A stretch of DNA of 64,000 bases from Mycobacterium gallinarum (lineage in GTDB: Bacteria; Actinomycetota; Actinomycetes; Mycobacteriales; Mycobacteriaceae), in the NCBI RefSeq assembly GCF_010726765.1, contig NZ_AP022601.1:2480001-2544000 (forward strand), written 5' to 3'. How positions within the stretch are numbered: position 1 is the first letter of the stretch; each line of letters begins with the position of its first letter. Below, piece after piece: positions 38,558 through 47,328 of the stretch. The notes under the pieces are model-generated. The model was not told where the DNA came from. It saw only the letters and a program-made list of their open reading frames with translations, and did not search any database. The position numbers and the translations under genes were made by a program.

Positions 38558-40224
38558 GACCGGCCCTTCGGCGCAGCCCTTTTCGTCGCCGTCTTCTTGG
38601 CGGGGGTTTTCTTCGCCGCAGCCTTCTTGGCCGTCGATTTGGCGGCCGCTTTGGTGGCCGCCTTCTTGGCGGGAACCTTCTTTGCCGCAGACTTCTGCGC
38701 CTTCTTGTCCGGAGCCGCGCGGCGGTACAGCTCTGGAGTGGGCAGCTCGTCCCGCGGCCAGTCCCTCAGCGTGTCGAGGTAGAGTTCGCGTACCTCGGCG
38801 ATGCGTTCGGACAAGTTGTCATGAGTCCAATCGTCTACGGGGATCGGCGGATACACGACGACGTCGACGATGCCGGGATTGAACGTGCTCGAATCGCGGG
38901 CGGCGATCACTTCGGCGTTACGAATCACGATGGGCACGATGGGGATTCCCGCCGACATCGCAATACGGAACGGGCCCTTCTTGAACGGGCCGACCTCGGT
39001 GGTGTCCAGCCGGGTGCCTTCGGGCGCGATGAGGATCGAGAGCCCCTTGCGCGCGAGCTCCTCGACCTTCTTCAGTCCCTCGATCGCCTTCTGCGGATCG
39101 TCACGGTCGATGAACGCCGCGTCCATGATCCTGCCCATCGTGCCGACGATCGGGTCCTTCTCGAGTTCCTTCTTTCCGACCGACGTGAAGTTGGATTCGA
39201 CGAGTCTCCCGGCGATCAGCGGGTCGGCCTGGTTTCGGTGGTTGAAGATGAACACCGCAGGCCGTTCGGCCGTCAGGTTCTCCTTGCCGAGCACATTGAG
39301 ATCGACACCGATGGTCGTGAGAAGCGTCCGGCCGAACGTCGACGTGAAGAAGTTGACGCCGGTGCGCCGGTTGCGGGTTAGCAGGCCGAGTCCGATAGCG
39401 CCCGCGGCGATCGGCATCATCGTCGCGATGCCCGCGGCGGTGCGCAGCTGTGACACCGGGCTGCTGCCACTGCGGCTGCTGAATCTCAGTACCGGCCAGC
39501 CACGTTTGGCGGCGACCGCCGCGAGCTTGCCCGCCGGGTTGGTGGGCCGCGGATTGCCGACCAGATACATCAGCGCGACGTCCTCGTCACCGTCGGCGTA
39601 GAAATAGCTTTTCGCCAGATCGACGTCGTTCTCGGAGGCGAACGCCTGCACCGCCCTGGCCTTGCCCGGACCCCAGATGATCGGCCTGAGCACCTCTCCG
39701 GTCAGCAGACCGTCCTCGTCGGTCTCGAACTTGTTGCTCAACACGTTCTTGATGCCGAGGAACCGCGCGACCGGCTCGACCTGCACCGTCAACGCCGACG
39801 AACTGAGCACCACGGTGTGGCCGCGGGCCATGTGTGCGCGGACGAGCTCACGCATCTCGGGATAGATGCGGCCGACGATCTTCTGGACAAACAGACGCTC
39901 GGCCAGCTCGTCGATGTCATCGAGGGAGTTGCCACGCAGCATTCGGGCGCCCTTGCCGATGAGGTCCTCGAATTCGGAGCGACCGAGTTGGTGATTGAGC
40001 CCGGCCTGCACCATGCCGATGAACTCCCCGACCGACATCTGGCGGCGCCGCAGCCGGTCCTGCGTCATGACCACACCGGTGAAGCCGGCGACCAGCGTGC
40101 CGTCGAGATCGAAGAACGCGCCGACCTCAGGTCCGGCCGGGCTCGCCTCGATTTCGGCGACGGAACCGGGCAGTCGCATGGTCCTGCCGATGGCCGGCGC
40201 GCCTTGGCCGTTTCCCGAAGTCAT
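38554..40224 (-). CDS. plsC: HAD phosphatase-like / lysophosphatidate acyltransferase fusion with Lys/Ala-rich tail
   Basis: 556 residues. The N-terminal HAD domain (about 30-290) has the nucleophile pair DLDGT in [14 protein letters not shown], motif [10 protein letters not shown] and a D-E-D-V motif. An AGPAT domain (about 310-500) follows: [15 protein letters not shown] (H-x4-D), [20 protein letters not shown] (E-G-T-R) and GIPIVPIVI. The C-terminal 60 residues are a histone-like Lys/Ala/Pro repeat ([15 protein letters not shown]). It acylates lysophosphatidate; the HAD partner suggests a phosphatase or serB-like ancestry (Rv2483c). The start is set by a four-base overlap with the upstream gene. 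Confidence 0.93.
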   Translation of the reverse strand: MTSGNGQGAPAIGRTMRLPGSVAEIEASPAGPEVGAFFDLDGTLVAGFTGVVMTQDRLRRRQMSVGEFIGMVQAGLNHQLGRSEFEDLIGKGARMLRGNSLDDIDELAERLFVQKIVGRIYPEMRELVRAHMARGHTVVLSSSALTVQVEPVARFLGIKNVLSNKFETDEDGLLTGEVLRPIIWGPGKARAVQAFASENDVDLAKSYFYADGDEDVALMYLVGNPRPTNPAGKLAAVAAKRGWPVLRFSSRSGSSPVSQLRTAAGIATMMPIAAGAIGLGLLTRNRRTGVNFFTSTFGRTLLTTIGVDLNVLGKENLTAERPAVFIFNHRNQADPLIAGRLVESNFTSVGKKELEKDPIVGTMGRIMDAAFIDRDDPQKAIEGLKKVEELARKGLSILIAPEGTRLDTTEVGPFKKGPFRIAMSAGIPIVPIVIRNAEVIAARDSSTFNPGIVDVVVYPPIPVDDWTHDNLSERIAEVRELYLDTLRDWPRDELPTPELYRRAAPDKKAQKSAAKKVPAKKAATKAAAKSTAKKAAAKKTPAKKTATKRAAPKGRS

Positions 40225-41705
40225 TGCAGCGCACTTCCGTTCGGTGAGATTTGGGCAGTTTCGGGCGGCTCCGCGGAGAACGACGCCGGCTCTGCGCGGC
40301 CGTCGCCACCCAGAGCCAGGATTTCGTCGAATCCCGACAACAGGCAGCGTGCCCACAGGTCCGGGTCGTTGATCGCGGCGCGATCGTAGCGTGTGGTGAT
40401 GGTGCAATACCCCGCCCGAGAGATCAGCACCACCATCATCGCCACACCGGGCAGCGGACCAATTCCGTACTGTCGCAGGATTTTTGCCCCGGCGATGAAG
40501 GTGTCGCCCGCGTAAACGGGCACGTTGCTGGCTTGCACGTCGGAGTTGACGATCGAACCCGCCATCGATTCGAGCACCGAGTCAGGCAGCAGGCTGATCA
40601 CCGGGGCGATGGCACCGACCATGTCGATCGCCCGCTCTTCGCGCTTGCTCGTCATCTGTGAACGGATGTTCTTGATTCGCACCTCGGGGTCCTGCAGCCC
40701 GATTGGCGCAGCGAGATTGACCCCTGCGAACCGGTTTCCACCGGCGGGGTCGGCCTCGGATCGAAGGTTGACCGGCACCGCCATCGGCAAGGCATCGATG
40801 GGAACACCTTTGGCCTCATGGTAGAGCCGCAGCGCGCCACACAAACCCGCAAGGTACGCGTCGTTGATCGAGCCACCCGCCGCCTTGGCCGCGCGATGCA
40901 GGTCGCCGAACTTGATGTCGATGGCCTCGCTGCGCGACGACAGGCTGCGCCGGCGCAGCACCGGCGACGGCTCGGCGACCGGGCCCATCACGCGGACACC
41001 GGACATCGCGTAGCCGACGACGCTGCCCATGCGCGAGACCGGGTCGCGAATCGCTTCGGTAACCACATGAGCGGTGCCGGCGACGACGCCGCGCACGCGG
41101 CCGGCGATCGTGCCGGGGAGGCGCCGGACCCCTTGCCGCATCAAGTCGTTGGGTGAGAGGTCTTGCGGAATCGGCAACGGAGGGATTGCTCGCGGCGCGG
41201 GCTCGCGCTCGAGGTCGTAGATGTTGGCGAACATCTCGACGGCGCCAACACCGTCGGTGATGGCGTGGCTCAGATGCATCATGATCGCAGCACCGCCGCC
41301 TTCGAGCCCCCCGATCAGCGTCGCGGTCCACAATGGCCGGGAGATGTCGAGCGGCGACTGCGCGGCGACGTCGGCGAGGTCGAGCACCTGGCGCAGGGTG
41401 CCCGGCTCGGCGATCCGGATTCGGCGGACGTGGAAGTCGAGGTTGAAATCGGGATCGATGACCCACCGCGGCGCCACCGTCGGCAGCGTGGGCGTGACGA
41501 CCTTCTGCCGTAGCCGCAGCACCTTGCGTGAGGCGTTGTCGAACCGTCGCCGGAACTGCTCCCAGTCCGGCTCGGCATCCAGGATCTCCACGGTCATGAT
41601 CCCCGACCGGGTGCGCGGGTTGGCTTCACCGCGATGCAGGATCTGATCGAACGCGCTCAGTTCCTCCGGGAGTCCGTCGGCGTCGAGGTCCGGCACATCG
41701 CTCAT
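40221..41705 (-). CDS. WS/DGAT-family acyltransferase (wax ester synthase-like)
   Basis: 494 residues from MSDVPDLDADGLPEELSAFD. Family landmarks are PLWTATLIGGLEGGGAAIMM and the active-site segment HLSHAITDGVG. The expected H-H-x3-D-G is S-H-A-I-T-D-G here, so the second, catalytic His, Asp and Gly are intact but the first His is Ser. NDAYLAGLCGALRLYHEAKG and the C-terminal P-L-P-G region follow. It joins an acyl-CoA to an alcohol or diacylglycerol. First gene of the lipid operon, matching Rv2484c. Confidence 0.9.
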   Translation of the reverse strand: MSDVPDLDADGLPEELSAFDQILHRGEANPRTRSGIMTVEILDAEPDWEQFRRRFDNASRKVLRLRQKVVTPTLPTVAPRWVIDPDFNLDFHVRRIRIAEPGTLRQVLDLADVAAQSPLDISRPLWTATLIGGLEGGGAAIMMHLSHAITDGVGAVEMFANIYDLEREPAPRAIPPLPIPQDLSPNDLMRQGVRRLPGTIAGRVRGVVAGTAHVVTEAIRDPVSRMGSVVGYAMSGVRVMGPVAEPSPVLRRRSLSSRSEAIDIKFGDLHRAAKAAGGSINDAYLAGLCGALRLYHEAKGVPIDALPMAVPVNLRSEADPAGGNRFAGVNLAAPIGLQDPEVRIKNIRSQMTSKREERAIDMVGAIAPVISLLPDSVLESMAGSIVNSDVQASNVPVYAGDTFIAGAKILRQYGIGPLPGVAMMVVLISRAGYCTITTRYDRAAINDPDLWARCLLSGFDEILALGGDGRAEPASFSAEPPETAQISPNGSALQ

Positions 41706-41781
41706 TGCCCGTCGCTCCCCTTCCCATAGGCCCATTCGGTGGTCACCACGCTAGTCCGCTGCGCGGGAGTGCGACGGGCCT

Positions 41782-42219
41782 TTAGTGGCTGTCGCGACGC
41801 GTCAGCGGACTCGGCAGCTTACGGAAGGCTGCAGCGTCCAGAACTCCCGCCTTTTGGCCGTTCCTGCTGGGCGCTATCCGGAGCGTGACCGATGCGCCAT
41901 ACGCATCGGGCGGGATGTAGTAACACTCGTCGGTCTCCGGGCAGTAGATGCACACCGTATCGATTGCGCTTTTATCCATCCGTGTCGTGTGCGTCCCGTT
42001 GCGGTCCGCCCACATGGATCGGAACGTGACGGTGACGGCGCCTGTGCGCGCCGATCGATACTTCACTTGTAGACGGTTGAATTCTCCCGCTGCGTACGCG
42101 ACGAGGTCGAACGGCGCATGCTCCGTCGCCGGGAACAAGACCGTGAATCCCTGACTCACCAAATCGGCATGGGCTTTGGCGATGCCCAAATCACCCTTGT
42201 CTTTCGTGTGGTGCGCCAT
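41782..42219 (-). CDS. PD-(D/E)XK endonuclease-like protein
   Basis: 145 residues starting MAHHTKDKGDLGIAKAHADL. A Gly/Asp-rich helical start is followed by FTVLFPATEHAPFDLVAYAA and NRLQVKYRSARTG. The order Glu/His region, P-F-D-L-V and (10 residues on) Q-V-K is the core of a PD-(D/E)XK nuclease (P-D ... Q-x-K variant), as in proteins annotated as group I intron endonuclease-like. Two CxxC-like features are absent except ICYIYC-type VCIYCPETDECYY. Somewhat lower G+C than its neighbours and adjacent to a tRNA gene suggest transfer. Substrate unknown. Confidence 0.65.
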   Translation of the reverse strand: MAHHTKDKGDLGIAKAHADLVSQGFTVLFPATEHAPFDLVAYAAGEFNRLQVKYRSARTGAVTVTFRSMWADRNGTHTTRMDKSAIDTVCIYCPETDECYYIPPDAYGASVTLRIAPSRNGQKAGVLDAAAFRKLPSPLTRRDSH

Positions 42220-42421
42220 CGTTTTAGAGTAATCGATGACCCATCAATCGGTTTGCGGGAGTTCGGCTAAGGTAGGTGCGCTGCCTTCGTAGCTCACCGA
42301 CAGAGTGACCCAATACCCGGTTTCGCCCTGCTCGGGAGGCGTATGTGAAAGGAGAACGACGGCCACATGTAGGTGTCGTTGCGATACGTCGGTAGTTTCT
42401 GGGTCGCGTGTCGTATCACTT

Positions 42422-42494
42422 GCCCCCGTGGCGCAACGGATAGCGCAGCGGATTTCTACTCCGTAGGTTGCAGGTTCGAATCCTGCCGGGGGCG
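42422..42494 (+). tRNA. tRNA-Arg (anticodon TCT)
   Basis: The acceptor stem is GCCCCCG/CGGGGGC, the D arm GCGC-AACGGATA-GCGC, and the anticodon stem GCGGA/TCCGT encloses loop TTTCTAC (anticodon TCT). The T arm is GCAGG-TTCGAAT-CCTGC, with discriminator G. CCA is not encoded. Confidence 0.96.
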
Positions 42495-42734
42495 CAAAAT
42501 GAGGAGCGCTCGCCACACGCGACACCGCGCCTGAACACCGCATAGCTCGCTCGTTGCGACGCGCAAGTCCCGCTGAATGAGATTGCGGGTTGTCCCGTGT
42601 TCACCTTCCGTTCACCGTGAGCTGTCCACACCAACGGCGGGAGGAATTGCTCAATGAACGGTGCGTCTGAAGGCGCCATCCAGGCGGGTTCACGAATACG
42701 AGCGACGTCGCCAGGGCGTCAGCGCAGAAGGGCG

Positions 42735-44144
42735 ATGTACCGGATCCTCGGCGTCGTTGTAGCCGCGATCGCCATGCTCATTGGCGCGGCGGTTCCCGCC
42801 TCGGCGGCCGAGACGATGCGGGTGACGTTCGTCCGCCACGGTCAATCCGAGGGCAATGCCTCCGGACTGATCGACACGTCGACCCCGGGCCCGGTGCTCA
42901 CCCCGTTGGGTCAGCAGCAGGCTGAAGATGTGGTCGACCTACTCGGCGACAACAACTACGACGCCATCTACGCATCCACGATGGTGCGGACCCAGCTCAC
43001 CGCGGCCCCGATGTCGCAGTACCTGGGCCTGCCGGTGCAGGTGCTGCCCGGCCTTCAGGAGATCGAGGCCGGTGTCTTCGAGGGCACCCCGGAGGCCAAC
43101 GCCTCGCGGGGGTACGGGCTGTATCCCATCGGGTGGGCACTGCCCGGCGTCATCCCCCAGATCCCAGTGGATCGTTTCAACAAGGGCACCGTCATGCCCG
43201 GTACGGATGGACTCAACGGGTATGTGTTCGACGCCAGGGTCGACGGTGCGCTGCAGACGATGTACGACAACGGTGACCGCAACGCGATCGTGTACTCGCA
43301 CGGCGGCGCCATCATGTTCTGGACGATGATGAACGTGAACAACCTGACCCCGATCCAGAAGCTACAGCTGCTGCAGACGGCTGCGTTGGGCAACACCGAC
43401 TACGTCGTCATCGAAGGCAACAACGAAGACGGCTGGACGTTGGTCGACTGGAACGGGCAGCGGTTCAGCCCTGAACCCACACTCAGCGCCGAAATCGCGC
43501 TTCAGCAGCGCACCTTGACGCGTCAGCTGACCGCGACTTTCGATGAGGTCGCCGACGCGTTCGCCACGCGGGACGTCAGGACGATCCTCACCGCGGTCAA
43601 TCGCGGCGCCGCGGACACGCAGTTCTCGTTCGCCAAGTTCAGCCGCGCCGTCACCGCCAAAATCACCAACGAGATCAGCAAGCTGACGTCGCAACCCGCC
43701 GAGTCCGGTGACACCGAAAACACCCCGGCACCGCACAGCCAGGTCGCCTCGGTCACAGCGACGACCGACAACTCGGCGACGGCGGAATCCACCGACATCG
43801 CCGGGCGCGTTTCCGCTGCCACGAGCTCGTTCGGCGCCAAGCCACGCAGCTCCACCAAGAAGTCACAGGCGGTCGACGCTGACGAGGCGAGCGAAGGTGC
43901 CGAGTCCGTACCGGCGCGCACCACGAGGCCTACTCGGGCCGGCGATCGTGGTCCGATCACGGCCGACGATGTCCGCGACTTCGTCTCGAGGTTTACTCCG
44001 AAACGTGCCACTGACAAGAAGGACAGCACCACCTCGGAAACGGTCGGCACCACCGGCACCGCAGGCAGCACCGGTCCCAGTCCCAGTGACAGTGACAGTG
44101 ACAGTGACAGTGACGGCGGAGGTTCGCAAAGCAACGCGGCGTAA
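42735..44144 (+). CDS. secreted histidine phosphatase-superfamily protein with Ser-Asp tail
   Basis: 469 residues from MYRILGVVVAAIAMLIGAAV, a signal peptide ending A-S-A before AETMRV. The phosphatase domain has the phospho-acceptor FVRHGQSEGN, an acidic LQEIEAGVFEGTPEAN loop and the second His in VYSHGGAIMFW, so the active site is complete. A long low-complexity region (residues about 270-469, Thr/Ser/Ala-rich) ends in S-D repeats (PSPSDSDSDSDSDSDGG). Substrate of the extracellular phosphatase is unknown; the tail probably acts as a stalk. A strong intrinsic terminator follows. Confidence 0.85.
   Translation: MYRILGVVVAAIAMLIGAAVPASAAETMRVTFVRHGQSEGNASGLIDTSTPGPVLTPLGQQQAEDVVDLLGDNNYDAIYASTMVRTQLTAAPMSQYLGLPVQVLPGLQEIEAGVFEGTPEANASRGYGLYPIGWALPGVIPQIPVDRFNKGTVMPGTDGLNGYVFDARVDGALQTMYDNGDRNAIVYSHGGAIMFWTMMNVNNLTPIQKLQLLQTAALGNTDYVVIEGNNEDGWTLVDWNGQRFSPEPTLSAEIALQQRTLTRQLTATFDEVADAFATRDVRTILTAVNRGAADTQFSFAKFSRAVTAKITNEISKLTSQPAESGDTENTPAPHSQVASVTATTDNSATAESTDIAGRVSAATSSFGAKPRSSTKKSQAVDADEASEGAESVPARTTRPTRAGDRGPITADDVRDFVSRFTPKRATDKKDSTTSETVGTTGTAGSTGPSPSDSDSDSDSDGGGSQSNAA
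44085..44114 (+). repeat. AGTGAC hexanucleotide repeat, five copies
   Basis: Five perfect AGTGAC units in frame near the 3' end of the phosphatase gene encode Ser-Asp dipeptides. Slippage would change the length of the S-D run by two residues per unit without a frameshift. Confidence 0.95.
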
Positions 44145-44152
44145 ATGAGTGC

Positions 44153-44191
44153 AGTCGGCCCCTTGCCCCTGCAAGGGGCCGACTGTTTTTC
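44153..44191 (+). terminator. strong intrinsic terminator after the histidine phosphatase gene
   Basis: AGTCGGCCCCTTGC pairs with GCAAGGGGCCGACT around a four-base loop (CCCT) and is followed by GTTTTTCT. This perfect 14-pair stem with a T-run is the clearest terminator in the window. It isolates the phosphatase gene from the IclR gene. Confidence 0.92.
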
Positions 44192-44235
44192 TGCCACCTA
44201 CAGTGAACTGACTCAACCGCGACACGGGAGGGCCC

Positions 44236-45090
44236 TTGGTCGGTCCTGCGAACAGTGCGTCTGACGCGCCGGCGTCGATGGTGGCGCGGGTCGCGTTGAT
44301 CATCAACTCGTTCGACCGCGCCGGAAAGCAGCTACGCCTCGACGACGTGGCCTCCCACACCGGCCTGCCGCGTTCGTCGACTCACCGCATCCTCAATCAA
44401 CTTCACGCGACAGGGTTGCTCACCCGCGGGCCGGACGGTTATTGCCTTGCTGCGTCGTCTCTCTCGGCGAATCGCGCCGTCGATCACTCCGAGTTGCGCG
44501 GCATAGCGTCGCCGGTGCTCAGACGTCTTGCCGCCGACACATCCCTCGTCGTACATCTCGGCGTGCTGCTGGGAGCGGACATCGTCTATCTCGACAAGGT
44601 CGGTGGCAGCAGCGATGTCGCGATTCCGACACGCGTCGCGGGCCGCACCCCCGCCCACGCCAGCGCGCTGGGCAAGGCGATGCTGGCCATGCAGCCCGCC
44701 GAGGACGTCGACGCGATCCTGGCCGATCCGCTCCCCAAGCGCACCCCGGCGACCATCGCCGACCTGGCCACGCTGCACCGGGAGCTGGCACTGATCCGAT
44801 CCCGGCACGGACTCGCCTACGACGACCAGGAACTGGCCGTGGGTCTGTCGAGCGTCGCAGCACCCATCCGAATGGCCGACGGCGAGGTGGCCGGTCTCTC
44901 CCTCACCGGCCCGATGCCCGCCCGCTGGCTCAACCGGATGGCGCCGTTCCTCACGCGCGCTGCAAGAGGCATATCGGAGCACATCGGCAGGGCGATACCC
45001 GCAACGCGGAACGACACCGATTCCACGACCGTCACCGACGACATGATGTCGCGGGTGCTACGCACCCTGTCGTCCGACGACTGGGTGTGA
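44236..45090 (+). CDS. IclR-family transcriptional regulator
   Basis: 284 residues from a TTG that follows GGGAGGG; an internal ATG at 44278 is an alternative. Winged helix-turn-helix: QLRLDDVASHTGLPRSSTHR with ILNQLHATGLLTRGPDGYCL. The C-terminal effector domain has GRTPAHASALGKAMLAMQPA and SRHGLAYDDQELAVGLSSVA, IclR signatures. Ligand unknown. It converges on the flavoprotein gene at 45097 and is the obvious candidate regulator of the divergent pair of flavoprotein genes. Confidence 0.9.
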   Translation: MVGPANSASDAPASMVARVALIINSFDRAGKQLRLDDVASHTGLPRSSTHRILNQLHATGLLTRGPDGYCLAASSLSANRAVDHSELRGIASPVLRRLAADTSLVVHLGVLLGADIVYLDKVGGSSDVAIPTRVAGRTPAHASALGKAMLAMQPAEDVDAILADPLPKRTPATIADLATLHRELALIRSRHGLAYDDQELAVGLSSVAAPIRMADGEVAGLSLTGPMPARWLNRMAPFLTRAARGISEHIGRAIPATRNDTDSTTVTDDMMSRVLRTLSSDDWV

Positions 45091-45096
45091 CCCGCG

Positions 45097-46200
45097 CTAC
45101 CAGATGAGGTCATCCACGTTGAGACCCATCGCGAACCGACCGGCCACAGAAAGTACCTGTTCCACATTGCTCGACACGTGGCGTTGCGCGGTTTGCACAT
45201 CACGCCAGATTCGTTCCAGCAGAGCGTGATCAGCGTGGGGACCCGGATTGTGCACGACCGTGCGGATCGCCGCGACCGCCCGCTCGCACGCCATCACCTG
45301 GTCCCGACGCGCGCGAAGCACCAATTCCGCATCCGGATATCCGCCGGCGCGAACGCGGTCCATCAGATCGGCAAGATTGCGTCTGATCTGAAGCATCGAC
45401 AGTTCAATGTCCGCGCGGGCCATCGCGATCGGATCCAGCGGTGTCGAAGAGTCCGGCGCCCGCTCTGCCAGCACTCGTTGCGCCGCCCCGAGCAGCGGAA
45501 TGGTTCCGGCCAGGGTGTACAACGTCGGCTGCGGCAACCGGTCCAGCAGCTTCGTCGCAGCGTTCGGATCGAAGTTCAGCCAGCTGAACGCGCGATGCTC
45601 TGGCACGAATACGCCGGACATGACGACGTCGTCCGCACCAATCCCCCTCAGTCCCAACCCATTCCAGGTGGGCTCGATCACGTAGTCAGCCTGCGGCACC
45701 AGCACTGCCATGAAGTCCTGGGCGGCGCCGTCAGGCCCCACGCGCAGCGCCGCGGCGCTCAACCACGCCGCATGGCGCGCGCCGGTGCATCGGGCCCATC
45801 GACCGGATAGTAGGAACCCGCCGTCGACGGACTCCAACCGTCCGGTCGGGGCGTAGGACGAGCACAGCAGCGTGCGCGGGTCGTCACCCCAGATGTCCTG
45901 CTGCACCCTTTCGTTGCGCACCGACAGCCCCCAGCTGTTCATCGCCAGCCATCCGGCGAGCCAGCCGGTCGACATGCACGCCGAGGAGAGTTCATGCGTG
46001 GCGGTCAGATAGTCGTCGGGGTCGCCCTCGCTCTCAAAACCCTGCGGTCGCAGCAGCGCGAAGTAGCCGGTGTCCTGAAGGCGCGCGATCATTTCGGGGT
46101 CGACCGCGCGCCGCCGGTCCACATCTGGCGCGGCCGCGGCGATCTCGGGAATCAACTCTCGAACCGAATCGAGCACCGACGGCGTCGTAGTCTGCTTCAC
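45097..46200 (-). CDS. acyl-CoA dehydrogenase-like flavin monooxygenase (HsaA/HpaB-type)
   Basis: About 367 residues from a GTG (VKQTTTPSVLDSVRELIPEI); the ATG at 46230 adds ten residues unlike the family start. The order helical N-domain (MIARLQDTGYFALLRPQGFE), substrate-recognition segment STGWLAGWLAMNSWGL, beta domain with SGRWARCTGARHAAWL and helical C-domain is that of group D flavin monooxygenases such as HsaA, which use reduced FMN/FAD from a separate reductase. The catalytic Glu of true acyl-CoA dehydrogenases is not evident. No reductase gene is nearby. Confidence 0.75.
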   Translation of the reverse strand: MKQTTTPSVLDSVRELIPEIAAAAPDVDRRRAVDPEMIARLQDTGYFALLRPQGFESEGDPDDYLTATHELSSACMSTGWLAGWLAMNSWGLSVRNERVQQDIWGDDPRTLLCSSYAPTGRLESVDGGFLLSGRWARCTGARHAAWLSAAALRVGPDGAAQDFMAVLVPQADYVIEPTWNGLGLRGIGADDVVMSGVFVPEHRAFSWLNFDPNAATKLLDRLPQPTLYTLAGTIPLLGAAQRVLAERAPDSSTPLDPIAMARADIELSMLQIRRNLADLMDRVRAGGYPDAELVLRARRDQVMACERAVAAIRTVVHNPGPHADHALLERIWRDVQTAQRHVSSNVEQVLSVAGRFAMGLNVDDLIW

Positions 46201-46260
46201 AGCTGCCTTTTTCGTGCCACGATTTCTCAATACCAGTTCGGCGCCCGCGTGGAGGTGAGT

Positions 46261-47226
46261 ATGGCCGAGCAGACGACCGTGCCGCGCGTCGTCCGCGTCA
46301 TTCTCGGCAAGCTGGCCAGCGAATCCGAAGGGGTCACGACTGAATCACTTGTCGGGCTGCACGGTTCGATAGCCGGCCACGCGATGCGCCCGGCGCGGCA
46401 TGGCGGGTCGGAATTGGGTGCCGACGAGTTCGTTTCGCAGATCTGCGAACTCGCGTCTCTCGACGGATCGCTCGGGTGGCTCGCGGCGATGTTCCATGCG
46501 GCCACCCGCCAAATCGCGACTCTCCCAGAGGCTGTTGTCCACGCGGTATGGGGTTCGGATCCGGAAGCGGTGGCTACCATCGCTTATCGCGGCTCGGGTG
46601 CCGTCGGGCCCGATCAGCGGCTGGTCGGCCGGTGGGAATCGGTCGTCGGCGCCCAATATGCCGACTGGCTGCTGCTGCCCACGGAGAACGCCCGCCGCGT
46701 CCTCGTGCCGCGTGCCGCCGCACGGATCGAACCGCATCGCGAGGGTTTCACCGTCGCAGGCGTCTGCGACGTGACGATCGCCGGTCACGTCGTCGACGAC
46801 AGCCACGCCTTTCCAAGTGACCACCGTGCCGCGGCAATCGCCATGGCCGGTGCGGCCGCAGCAGTGACAGGGGCGGCCGAGGGCGTCTGGCGCCACCACG
46901 TCGAACAGATGCGGGCTCGGCTTGCTACGTCCTACAGCGGCGGCGAACTGGCCAACGCCGCCCCTGCGCAAGTGGCCCGGGCCGCATCCGACATCGACGC
47001 GACCAGGCTCCAGATCGTCGACGCGTTGCGGCGTCCGGAGGCCGAAGCGGCCGACGCCCGGGCCTATCGGCAAGCGGTGGCCAGGGCGAGGTCCGCCGCC
47101 GACCACATCCTTGGCAACAGTCGCCATGCGCTCGACATGACCGATCCGGTTACCCGCCTGTGGCGGGACGTGCATATGGGGTGCCGACTGTCCGCCGCTG
47201 TGCTCGACGAAGCAGTGGGCGCCTGA
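46261..47226 (+). CDS. second, shorter acyl-CoA dehydrogenase-like flavoprotein
   Basis: 321 residues from MAEQTTVPRVVRVILGKLAS; upstream in-frame codons from 45994 overlap the divergent gene and are rejected. It has the same domain order as its divergent neighbour but is shorter: LGADEFVSQICELASLDGSL, GRWESVVGAQYADWLLLPTE (beta domain) and HHVEQMRARLATSY, ending VTRLWRDVHMGCRLSAAVLD, which parallels IWRDVQTAQRHVSSNVEQVL of the neighbour. Its start is only 60 bases from the neighbour's GTG, so the pair shares a promoter region. Probably a distant paralogue; substrate unknown. Confidence 0.7.
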   Translation: MAEQTTVPRVVRVILGKLASESEGVTTESLVGLHGSIAGHAMRPARHGGSELGADEFVSQICELASLDGSLGWLAAMFHAATRQIATLPEAVVHAVWGSDPEAVATIAYRGSGAVGPDQRLVGRWESVVGAQYADWLLLPTENARRVLVPRAAARIEPHREGFTVAGVCDVTIAGHVVDDSHAFPSDHRAAAIAMAGAAAAVTGAAEGVWRHHVEQMRARLATSYSGGELANAAPAQVARAASDIDATRLQIVDALRRPEAEAADARAYRQAVARARSAADHILGNSRHALDMTDPVTRLWRDVHMGCRLSAAVLDEAVGA

Positions 47227-47328
47227 TCGGCAAAATCACGGACATCCCGAGTGCCGAGAAGTGGCGATCTCGCGTACCATTCCGGTGGGCAACAGGTTTG
47301 CTGCGAAATGCTTACAAGGGGCGGATCA

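Noticed and set aside
42244-42543. Minus-strand frame overlapping tRNA-Arg (GFEPATYG)
   Set aside because: Also the translation of a tRNA gene in antisense.
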